Positions 6,525 through 12,593 of a stretch of DNA of 14,207 nt are shown here, in pieces. Every line of letters starts with the position of its first letter. Position 1 is the stretch's first letter. Origin of the DNA: Verrucomicrobiota bacterium (lineage in GTDB: Bacteria; Verrucomicrobiota; Verrucomicrobiia; Chthoniobacterales; UBA10450); assembly GCA_003219115.1 (NCBI GenBank), contig QHPN01000098.1:1-14207 (forward strand), given 5' to 3'. The notes under the pieces were generated by a model, which did not search any database, had not been told where the DNA came from, and saw only the letters and a list, made by a program, of their open reading frames with translations. The position numbers were made by a program, and so were the translations under genes.

Positions 6525-6566
6525 AGCGTTGAAGGGTCAAGAAGAGTATTGTCCCGTTTCAACGCT
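6525..6566. repeat. Inverted repeat between amidotransferase and HAD genes
   Basis: AGCGTTGAA (6525-6533) and TTCAACGCT (6558-6566) are exact inverted copies. With a two-base bulge the stem extends by three more pairs (CCC with GGG) around an A/T-rich loop. The right arm covers the TGA stop codon of the amidotransferase gene (6561-6559). The hairpin could slow RNA decay or tune read-through into the HAD gene; it lacks a GTAG foot. Confidence 0.45.
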
Positions 6567-7197
6567 TCAACGAATTCCCAACTCGCGACATAAAATCCTC
6601 GAACAACTCATCATAAATCCGGCCGCGCTCCGGATGATATTGCACCGCCAGGGCAAAGGGATAATCACGTAATCGAACCTGTTCGATGACGTCATCTGTG
6701 GCGCACCACGATTCGACCTCGAGACCGGCACCAAGCTGGTCGATCGCCTGATGATGCGAGCTGTTTACTTTCTTGAAACGATGGCGCGTTTGGCGATCGG
6801 AGCGAAGCGGTTGAATGTCGTGCGTCTTCTGACCCGGCAGGTTATGACCGCGGATGTCGAGGCGAAGCGTGCCGCCGAATGCGACGTTGAGGGTTTGTAG
6901 TCCTTTGCAGATCGCGAATATCGGCAGGCCGCGCTCGATCGCTTTCTTAATCGCGTCCAGTTCCCAACGGTCACGGTCTGGATGCACATCCTTTTCTATC
7001 AAAGATGGATCGGGCACCGGCTGGTTTAAACATTCCGGAGCGATATCGGGGCCGCCCGTTAGCAACAAACCGTTCACTTGTTCGATCGGAACTTTGCGCC
7101 GTTCGGCATTCCAAACCTTCACTTGTGGATAGCGCGAGAGAAAAGGCGCGAAATATTTTTCATCCGAGCCCCGCATCCAGGTCGCGAGATTGGCCAT
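6559..7197 (-). CDS. Class I glutamine amidotransferase, peptidase C26 type (gamma-glutamyl hydrolase-like)
   Basis: The product has the triad landmarks of the class I amidotransferase / gamma-glutamyl-GABA hydrolase (PuuD-like) family: VNGLLLTGGPDIAP, the nucleophile Cys97 in FAICKGLQTLNVAFGGT, a SSHHQAID block, and His188 with Glu190 in LAVQYHPE. The start is taken at the ATG at 7197 (MANLATWMRGS), giving 212 residues; a TTG four codons upstream is the only other candidate. This is shorter than typical PuuD proteins (about 240-255) because the N-terminal strand region is reduced. The family hydrolyses gamma-glutamyl bonds of small amines; the true substrate here is unknown, and no other polyamine gene is nearby. 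It precedes the HAD phosphatase gene by 56 nt. Confidence 0.85.
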   Translation of the reverse strand: MANLATWMRGSDEKYFAPFLSRYPQVKVWNAERRKVPIEQVNGLLLTGGPDIAPECLNQPVPDPSLIEKDVHPDRDRWELDAIKKAIERGLPIFAICKGLQTLNVAFGGTLRLDIRGHNLPGQKTHDIQPLRSDRQTRHRFKKVNSSHHQAIDQLGAGLEVESWCATDDVIEQVRLRDYPFALAVQYHPERGRIYDELFEDFMSRVGNSLKR

Positions 7198-7267
7198 AGG
7201 CTGCAACAATGGCTCAAGGAGTGATTATTTCTCGCGAATAATTCGCAAAAGACGCACACGCTGGCGT

Positions 7268-7332
7268 TGTAGCCGCCCCGCGCTGTCGGTGCGTTCTGGT
7301 TTGCCTCACGGCGATAGGCGCCGTGGCGACAG
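7268..7332. repeat. Inverted pair of GTAG-type hairpins
   Basis: The plus-strand arm begins TGTAG (7268-7272) and folds CGCCCCG against CGGTGCG with one mismatch. The minus-strand arm begins TGTCG (7332-7328, one base off TGTAG) and folds CACGGCG against CGCCGTG around CCTAT with no mismatch. The pair stands between the small membrane protein gene and the amidotransferase gene and is more worn than the pairs in the dap cluster. Confidence 0.6.
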
Positions 7333-7341
7333 CGAAAAAAA

Positions 7342-7488
7342 TCAGCGCCCCAATAGGATGAAGACGCCGGCGAGAATGGCGACGATTCCCGCAACCACGC
7401 CCAGGTTGAATCCAAAAACCGCGATCAACCCGTAAATAATCAAAAAAATCGCCAGCAAAAGCATTCCGATGTTTTTCGTGAAGGTCAT
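7342..7488 (-). CDS. Small two-helix membrane protein
   Basis: A 48-residue protein starting MTFTKNIGMLLLAIFLIIYG. It is almost wholly hydrophobic, with two membrane segments (about residues 8-26 and 29-46) joined by a short glycine turn and ending ILLGR. A longer reading from 7566 exists, but the added N-terminus (MIQPAPGCSSL...) is not membrane-like and is probably not made. The positive charge near the N-terminus and the short loop fit a hairpin in the inner membrane. It contains no known catalytic motif, and its role is unknown. Its stop codon is followed on the minus strand by a run of seven T. Confidence 0.6.
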   Translation of the reverse strand: MTFTKNIGMLLLAIFLIIYGLIAVFGFNLGVVAGIVAILAGVFILLGR

Positions 7489-7662
7489 GAGCTGAGCATG
7501 GGGCATGGAGCAGGAAGCGTCGAGCAAGAAGGTCAAAGAGGAGCAGCCCGGTGCCGGCTGAATCAAATCGGCGGCTTCAATCCGAGCTAATTATTCCTCG
7601 ATTCTCTTCGCAAGCTCGCTCTCGTAAAGAATGTGTTCGCCGTTGTGCGTGCACGCTTGACT

Positions 7663-7725
7663 CCAAGGAGCGGCTGTTTCCAAACTGCCGACTATCTAAA
7701 ACGGCGGCTTCTACGCCGCCGCTTT
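7663..7725 (-). repeat. RAYT-flanking repeat unit L (inverted)
   Basis: Read on the minus strand this unit has hairpin 1 (CGGCGGC/GCCGCCG, plus-strand 7702-7721) with T/A-rich edges, the linker GATAGT, hairpin 2 CGGCAGTTTGGAAACAGCCG (plus-strand 7690-7671) and the tail CTCCTTGG (7670-7663). It is the mirror image of the three units beyond the transposase gene, so the gene is bracketed by facing copies. The ATG of the transposase is only seven bases past its end. Confidence 0.85.
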
Positions 7726-7731
7726 TATCAC

Positions 7732-8373
7732 ATGGACATCGGCGAACTCCACTTTTTCAACCCCTACGCCGAGACTCGGGAGACCGAGAATCGCCTACCA
7801 CATTGGCAACAAACCGACGCAGTTTATTTCATTACGCTTCGCTTGAGAGACGCAGTTCCCGCACATTTGCGTTCGCAATGGGAGAGCGAGCGCGAAATTT
7901 GGCTTCGTTTTCACCCCGAGCCATGGGGCAGTGAGGTTGAATCTGCGTATCACAAGCGTTTCTCTGGAGCGATCGAGCGATGGCTCGACGCCGGTCACGG
8001 GTCGTGTGTTCTTCGCCGACCAGATTGCACGAAGATCGTTGCTGAAGCGATTCGCTATTTTGACGGTGAGCGTCTTGCAATGATCTCGACGATCGTGATG
8101 CCAAATCACGTCCACGCAGTGTTTGTGCAAAATCCAGAGCATCCTTTGTAAAAACTGATTCGGAGTTGGAAGACTTATACGGCACGAAAGATCAACGAAC
8201 TGCACGGTCGCACCGGTGGTTTATGGCAGCGCGACTATTTCGATCGCTTGGTTCGCGACGAACAACACCTTGCGAATTGTGTTCGCTATATTCGGCGCAA
8301 TCCCGAAAAGGCAAGATTGCAAAGCAGAGAATACATTCTTTACGAAAGCGAGTTTGCGAAAACGATCGAGTAA
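7732..8373 (+). pseudogene. REP-associated tyrosine transposase (RAYT, Y1/HUH family), interrupted by an in-frame TAA
   Basis: RAYT enzymes are single-strand DNA nucleases related to IS200/IS605 TnpA that bind and cut REP hairpins. Read from the ATG at 7732, the product has LPHWQQTDAVYFITLRL, the metal-binding HUH motif PNHVHAVF (His126 and His128) and then a TAA at codon 140 (8149-8151). The same frame continues without another stop as KLIRSWKTYTARKINELHGR, LWQRDYFDRLVRDEQHLANC and VRYIRRNPEKARL to the TAA at 8371-8373. The catalytic tyrosine is expected at Tyr149 (TYTAR), after the internal stop. Relatives read LSK here, so TCA to TAA, a single base change, explains the stop. A 139-residue truncated product would keep the HUH site but lack the tyrosine and should be inactive. 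The rest is well preserved, so the loss looks recent. The gene is flanked by facing repeat units. Confidence 0.85.
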
Positions 8374-8377
8374 AGTG

Positions 8378-8446
8378 AACGGCGATCTGCAGATCGCCGT
8401 TTGGGTAAATCGGCAGCTAGGAAGCAGCCGCTCCTTGGATTCTCAC
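8378..8446 (+). repeat. RAYT-flanking repeat unit R1
   Basis: Hairpin 1 is a perfect 24-base palindrome (8378-8401; half-site AACGGCGATCTG). Then come the linker GGGTAAAT, hairpin 2 CGGCAGCTAGGAAGCAGCCG (8411-8430) and the tail CTCCTTGG (8431-8438) followed by TTCTCACGC. It begins four bases after the end of the transposase reading frame. Confidence 0.88.
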
Positions 8447-8503
8447 GCAAATCTCCGAAAATTATCGCACTCGCTCAATGTTTGCGACGGTAACTGAGTA
8501 GTG

Positions 8504-8574
8504 AACGGCAATCTGCAGATTGCCGTTTGATTTAGTCGGTAGTTTGGAAACAACCGCTCCTTGGGTTGTCAAGC
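8504..8574 (+). repeat. RAYT-flanking repeat unit R2
   Basis: Hairpin 1 is again a perfect 24-base palindrome (8504-8527; half-site AACGGCAATCTG), differing from R1 by a paired G-C to A-T change. The linker ends TTTAGT. Hairpin 2 is CGGTAGTTTGGAAACAACCG (8537-8556), with C-G changed to T-A at the fourth pair relative to unit L. The tail is CTCCTTGG, then GTTGTCAAGC, which matches the outer end of unit L (GTCAAGC). Confidence 0.88.
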
Positions 8575-8605
8575 CGCACAACACGGACGATGGAAGCGGT
8601 CGCGC

Positions 8606-8624
8606 AGCTTCCGATTCGGAAGCT
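8606..8624. repeat. Isolated perfect hairpin between R2 and R3
   Basis: AGCTTCCG and CGGAAGCT form an 8-bp stem around ATT. It has neither the GTAG foot nor the conserved tail of the neighbouring units and no U-run, so its class is not clear. It may be the remnant of another unit. Confidence 0.4.
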
Positions 8625-8633
8625 AAAATAATG

Positions 8634-8696
8634 CGGCGACTTAAAAAGCCGCCGGTTTTCATTAGTCGGCAGTCTGGAGATAGCTGTTCCTTGAGG
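8634..8696 (+). repeat. RAYT-flanking repeat unit R3 (diverged)
   Basis: Hairpin 1 is CGGCGACTT/AAGCCGCCG (8634-8642 and 8646-8654) with one mismatch. The linker is ATTAGT. Hairpin 2 is CGGCAGTCTGGAGATAGCTG (8667-8686), in which the eighth position has changed T to C with its partner A to G, and two further pairs have become G-T. The tail TTCCTTGAGG is altered. It is the most distant of the four units from the consensus. The whole gene-free stretch 8374-8727 consists of units R1-R3 and short unique linkers. Confidence 0.8.
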
Positions 8697-8727
8697 CTCT
8701 TCGCTCCGTTGCCTTTTGCTCCCTGCT

Positions 8728-10464
8728 CTAGAGCCCCATCAATTCGCGGACGTATTTTACCGGGGGACTGCCGAAGGAGAGAACGGTGTCGTTATATTTC
8801 TTGAGGTTGAAAGCGTTGCCATCTCTTGCCTTGGCGCGATCGCGCAGGTCAAGATGCTCGGTCACACCAACGAAGTAAGTTGATAGTTGCGCTGAACTAA
8901 GCCGCGCCCGCTTCCATTTCGCGACAGCTTCGCCTTCCTGCTGAAAACCTTCCTTCATCATCAAGTCCATGGCTTCTTTTTCGCTCATGTTTTTGACGTG
9001 AATGCCCTGGTCGAGGATGGCATTGCAAATAACGCGCAATCGCATCTTCAACTGCTGCATCTTCACTTCCGGCCCGCCATAACCCTGTTCCGTCATCACC
9101 TGCTCGCAGTAAACAGCCCAGCCTTCTATGAACGTGCCGCTCTGAAAAATTGCGCGCACTAAAGTCGGGGCGCGGAATTCGTTGGAGTGGGCCAGTTGCA
9201 AATAATGTCCGGGCATCGCTTCGTGCACGGTCAGATCGCGGCACATGTAATTGTTGTACTCCTTGAAGAAGGATTCCTTGCGCTGCGCGCTCCAATCTTT
9301 CGGCGTCGGCTCGACCGCGAAGAATGTCTTACCGTTCTGCTCGAGCGGTCCCGGCGAATCGCAGTAAGCGATCCCCTGCCCCCGTTTGAATTCCGGCATG
9401 ACAATGACATCAAGCGGTTTGTCCGGCACGGTCACGAGGTCATGTTGTTTGGTGAAGTCGGTTGCTTCGCGGACAATTTTCTGTGCGTAACCGACGATGG
9501 TATTATCGTCCGGATGTTGCTCCGCCAGTTTGTCGAGAACGGCAGCGGTGACCTTCTTTTTGTCACTCAGTGCTGATTTATCGGCATTCGGAAAATACTT
9601 TTTGTAAAAGGGCAGCGCGGTTTGGTAGATCGCCTTCTGGGTTGCGGCGAGATCAGCCTGGGCTCGCTTCATGATCTCTTCCATTGATAGGTCAGAGGCA
9701 AGAGCGAACCTTAGTTTCTTACGAAACTTATCCGCGCCGATTCGGAAATCACCGTCGGAACGCGGAAGCAAATCTTTTTGCAACCACGTTTTGTAGTCTT
9801 CCAGTGCTTTGGCCGTTTTTTCCTGGATCGGTCCCAAATCTTTAGCGGTCTGTGGCGCCTGATTGAGCAAAGGTGAAAGACCTTCGCGGACTAACGAGAT
9901 TGCGCCTTGGGTCTGCTCGATGGCGGTTTCGGTATGAATCTTCGGCGAGTGTTTCAGATTGGCCTTTGCCTGGGCGATGACTGCGGGAATTCCTTCAAGG
10001 CGTTTCCGCAAATTGGGGACGCGTTGCTCGGCCGGGGCGAAATCCCGCGCCACCAGCAGGTAAATGCTATTGGCGAGACTTTGATTATAAACTAGCGGGT
10101 TCCATTCCCATTCCCTCAACTCTTCGAGACTGAAGATCTGGTAGTCGATCTTATCCTTGAGCAACCGGAGGTCGACTTCGTTGGCGCCGGTCAGCTGCGA
10201 AAGGTCGGTTAACACTTCGAGCTTTTGTCGCGCCTCTTTCGCATGGGCCAATTCCCGGGCCCGCGCTTCGGCTGAGTAATCGGTCAGCCTGTCGTCAAAC
10301 CGGTGATCGCCCAGCTCCGTGGCATCTTCGGGATTGGCGGCCAGGTATCCTTCGATGTAGTCGTGCGCAATTTGTTGAAACTGCCCGTCCTGGGGCGTAG
10401 CGCGAACGCTTGCGAACGGCATAGCTAACGAGAATAATACAATAAGAGTTTTTCTTTTATTCAT
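8728..10464 (-). CDS. Exported DUF885 family putative metallohydrolase
   Basis: The product is 578 residues from the ATG at 10464, preceded by GGAAAG about nine bases upstream. It begins with a signal peptide (MNKRKTLIVLFSLAMPFASV, cleavage near RA/TPQ). The C-terminal half has the DUF885 signature TVHEAMPGHYLQ (His414, Glu415, His420) and, about 27 residues later, GTFIEGWAVYCEQ with Glu447, an arrangement matching a zinc site of the HExxxxH plus Glu kind. Upstream lie PLDVIVMPEF and GIAYCDSPG, also usual in the family. Members are thought to be secreted or periplasmic peptidase-like hydrolases, but a substrate is not established. An in-frame ATG at 10506 lies inside a repeat and would spoil the signal peptide, so it was not used. 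The gene appears complete. Confidence 0.88.
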   Translation of the reverse strand: MNKRKTLIVLFSLAMPFASVRATPQDGQFQQIAHDYIEGYLAANPEDATELGDHRFDDRLTDYSAEARARELAHAKEARQKLEVLTDLSQLTGANEVDLRLLKDKIDYQIFSLEELREWEWNPLVYNQSLANSIYLLVARDFAPAEQRVPNLRKRLEGIPAVIAQAKANLKHSPKIHTETAIEQTQGAISLVREGLSPLLNQAPQTAKDLGPIQEKTAKALEDYKTWLQKDLLPRSDGDFRIGADKFRKKLRFALASDLSMEEIMKRAQADLAATQKAIYQTALPFYKKYFPNADKSALSDKKKVTAAVLDKLAEQHPDDNTIVGYAQKIVREATDFTKQHDLVTVPDKPLDVIVMPEFKRGQGIAYCDSPGPLEQNGKTFFAVEPTPKDWSAQRKESFFKEYNNYMCRDLTVHEAMPGHYLQLAHSNEFRAPTLVRAIFQSGTFIEGWAVYCEQVMTEQGYGGPEVKMQQLKMRLRVICNAILDQGIHVKNMSEKEAMDLMMKEGFQQEGEAVAKWKRARLSSAQLSTYFVGVTEHLDLRDRAKARDGNAFNLKKYNDTVLSFGSPPVKYVRELMGL

Positions 10465-10495
10465 AATCAGCTTTCCGGCGTCCGCACTAAAGTTC

Positions 10496-10591
10496 GGGGA
10501 GCGCACGCGCCTCGCGTGCCGGCGATGGCGCCATCGCCATCGCGAACTCTTTCATATCCCAGAGCATTGCGGCGAGGCGCGTGCGCTCCCC
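10496..10591. repeat. GGAG-footed inverted repeat with 20-base perfect arms
   Basis: The left arm GGGGAGCGCACGCGCCTCGC (10496-10515) is an exact inverted copy of 10572-10591. The left arm also folds alone, GCACGCG/CGCGTGC around CCT (10502-10518). Between the arms lies a perfect 18-base palindrome (GGCGATGGC and its complement, 10521-10538). The foot is GGAG rather than GTAG, so this is a different repeat class from those in the dap cluster. It sits 32 nt upstream of the DUF885 start codon and could affect its leader RNA. Confidence 0.8.
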
Positions 10592-10671
10592 AGAAACGTA
10601 CAACCATCAGACAGGCCCCTGCCACCATCAAGGGTCGGTTCGGTGTCAATCTCATCTAAAGCCGGCTGCTG

Positions 10672-12145
10672 TTACGGTTCCGGCTGAACGGCAAAACCAA
10701 CGGTAGTCTCCGCCTCAACTGAAGCTTCGGCCTGGTCCTGCAAATAGGTGCGACCTTTGTAGAAGGGCGTCACGATGACGAATAACACCGCTGTCCCTAA
10801 CAGGACCCACACGAAAAACATGAAGTAGCTGGCGCCGTGTAACTTTACTGTGCCATCAGGATTTTGGATGAAGAAATCGACCGCGGCGGTGAACTGATTG
10901 CCCAGCGAAACGGCGAGCAGATAAGTGCACATGCAGAGTGACTTGAGTTTTACCGGACCTTGGGTGTAGGAAAACTCGAGATGTAGCGGTCAGGACCACG
11001 AACGCCCAAACCTGCCAGATGATGCTGGGCCGAGCCCCGGCGTCGATGCGCGTTTGAATCATTGCGACGATAAAAAAGGAAGCCGCCGTGACGAACAATC
11101 CGGCGCCGATTTTCCGGAGCGGGGTTAAAGGGATGACCTTTTCCACCAGCGGATAGAGCCAGTAGGAGAAGAGCGGCAGCATGATCAGGATGAAAATTGG
11201 GTTCACCGTTTGAATTTGCGACGATAACCACTCAATGCCGAAGAGACGCCGGTCCATCGACTCCGCCTGAACGATCCAGGAAGAAAAGTTTTGCTGCCAC
11301 AGCGCCCAGAAGATGGCAACAAATGGGACTGGAATCAGAATGTTCAGCAAAATCTTGCCGGTTTCCTTGTTGAAAAGTGCGCGGGTATAATTACGCAGAC
11401 CAGCGGGCGGAATATGCACGAATTTTTTGCGGCCCCTCCAGAAAATGATCGTAGCGATGGCCATGAAGATGCCGGGCAGCCCGAATGCGATGTCCGGACT
11501 ATGCAGACGCGGGCTCTCAAGAAAACCGACGATCGAGGGGGGCAGTTTGGCGATGAGTCCGTTAGGATCAGCTGCGTAGGGCTCGAGGAGCCAGGGAATG
11601 AGTAATGTGGAAATGGCCGAGCCGGCGTTAATTGAAAAGTAAAACCAATTGAAGAGGCGAGTGAGCAAATGCTTGTTCGACTCGCCAAATTGGTCGCCGA
11701 CGTTTGTTGAAACGCAGGGCTTGATGCCGCCGGCGCCGAGCGCGATTTGAAAAAGGCCGAGCGCCAGGAGAAGACGCGGCTCGACCACGTGCGCGACCGG
11801 CGAGCCAATCAGGGCCAGGGTGGCGTGGCCGCCGCAATAGACGATCGACAACCAGAAGACGACCCAAAATTTCCCGAAAAGCGCATCGGCCAGAAAGGCG
11901 CCGAAGATCGGAAGAATATAAAGCGTCGAGACGAATGTGTGGTACCAGCCTTCGGCCTGATTCGGCGGCATCACTGCCAGATTGCCCATCTTATCCATGA
12001 GATATTTCGACATGAAAATGGTGAGGATCCCATTCATGCCGTAGTAGGAGAAACGCTCGGCCGCTTCGTTGCCGATGATGTACGGCACGCCCGGAGGCAT
12101 GGTAGTGATCTTCGGCGGCGAAGTCAGATATTCTTCCCTGGCCAT
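10672..12145 (-). pseudogene. POT/PTR family proton-dependent oligopeptide transporter, frameshifted
   Basis: POT carriers import di- and tripeptides with protons across the inner membrane. From the ATG at 12145 the frame has the family motifs GNEAAERFSYYGM (the ExxER motif, helix 1), FGAFLADALFGKFWVVFW and FNWFYFSINAGS, plus many membrane helices. Near 10985-10981 the protein stops matching: after IWQVWAFVVLTA the same frame runs into non-family sequence and ends at 10856. Another frame takes up the expected LEFSYTQGPVKLKS, LLAVSLGNQFTAAVDFFI and the last helix, ending at 10672. Relatives have about nine residues (of the type AEVLVSITG) between LTA and LEF; here four bases remain, implying a loss of roughly 23 nt. 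The lost part includes the conserved glutamate of that helix. The rejoined length (about 490) is normal for the family. The gene is probably non-functional unless the deletion is an assembly fault. Confidence 0.85.
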
Positions 12146-12155
12146 ACTGTTTTCT

Positions 12156-12362
12156 CTACGGAGATTTTTTCTCAGGGAAAAATTTTACCGGGCTTGGCGT
12201 CGCTGATCCGCCGGGCGCGGGATTGGACGCTTCCTTGCCGAGCGTTGCCGTTAGATCCCTTTGAATTTCGGGATATTCGCCGAGGTGATGCTTTTCACAG
12301 GAAATGGAAAAGAGAACCGCGGCCCCAGTGAGAATGATGCCGAGGCATCGTGCGAAGGTCAT
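12156..12362 (-). CDS. Small putative lipoprotein (EKHH type)
   Basis: From the ATG at 12362 the product is 68 residues: a hydrophobic export signal (CLGIILTGAAVLFSIS) ending at Cys22 in ISCEKHHLGEYPEIQ, which can serve as the lipid-attached cysteine although the preceding residues are not a perfect lipobox. The mature part is short, polar and proline-rich, ending SPVKFFPEKKSP. I know similar short CEKHH-type proteins only as unnamed; the function is unknown. Its stop codon is ten bases from the transporter ATG on the same strand, so the two are likely read together. A longer reading from 12536 exists, but its first half looks unlike protein and hides the signal. Confidence 0.6.
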   Translation of the reverse strand: MTFARCLGIILTGAAVLFSISCEKHHLGEYPEIQRDLTATLGKEASNPAPGGSATPSPVKFFPEKKSP

Positions 12363-12569
12363 GAGTGAGGGGACATTAACGAAGAATTTAGCGATGGCGC
12401 AACCAAAACAATGGCTTCGCGCCAAGTCCACAAAGGACACAATGGGAGATGCCAGATTCGCGGTTTTTCCAGGGGAACCCGCTTCCGCCCGTCCGGGACG
12501 AATGGAAGCTGATTGGTGGTCCGGCCACTGCCGCACCGCTTTGTTTTGGGTTGGCAGGTGCGACCCCGG

Positions 12570-12593
12570 ACTGGCGCTAGACGCCCGTGCTAC
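12570..12593 (-). repeat. Single GTAG hairpin after the beta-helix gene stop
   Basis: On the minus strand GTAG (12593-12590) directly follows the TAA stop codon (12596-12594). It continues CACGGGCG, TCTAG and CGCCAGT, folding GGCG with CGCC and CA with GT... through one G-A mismatch. No convincing inverted partner was found in 12363-12569, a gene-free stretch in which I see only weak GC-rich inverted bits. Confidence 0.5.

Noticed and set aside
7633..7731. Longer N-terminus for the RAYT protein starting at 7633
   Set aside because: This part is translated straight through repeat unit L and gives arginine-rich sequence unlike RAYT proteins; the ATG at 7732 gives the usual family start.
8149..8151. 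TAA in the RAYT frame as a recoded or read-through codon
   Set aside because: TAA is not used for selenocysteine or pyrrolysine, no read-through signal is seen, and a one-base change from a serine codon is simpler.
8378..8696. Repeats R1-R3 as a CRISPR array
   Set aside because: Only three direct copies, each internally palindromic and diverged from one another, with uneven spacing (units start 126-130 nt apart) and next to a transposase of the REP type; no cas gene.
10467..10655. Possible 62-residue protein upstream of DUF885
   Set aside because: Most of its frame is the GGAG inverted repeat, so its codons come from repeat sequence; no ribosome site or domain.
11291..12331. Plus-strand open frames opposite the POT transporter and lipoprotein genes
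   Set aside because: Antisense shadows; charged, motif-free translations while the minus strand encodes recognisable transporter motifs.
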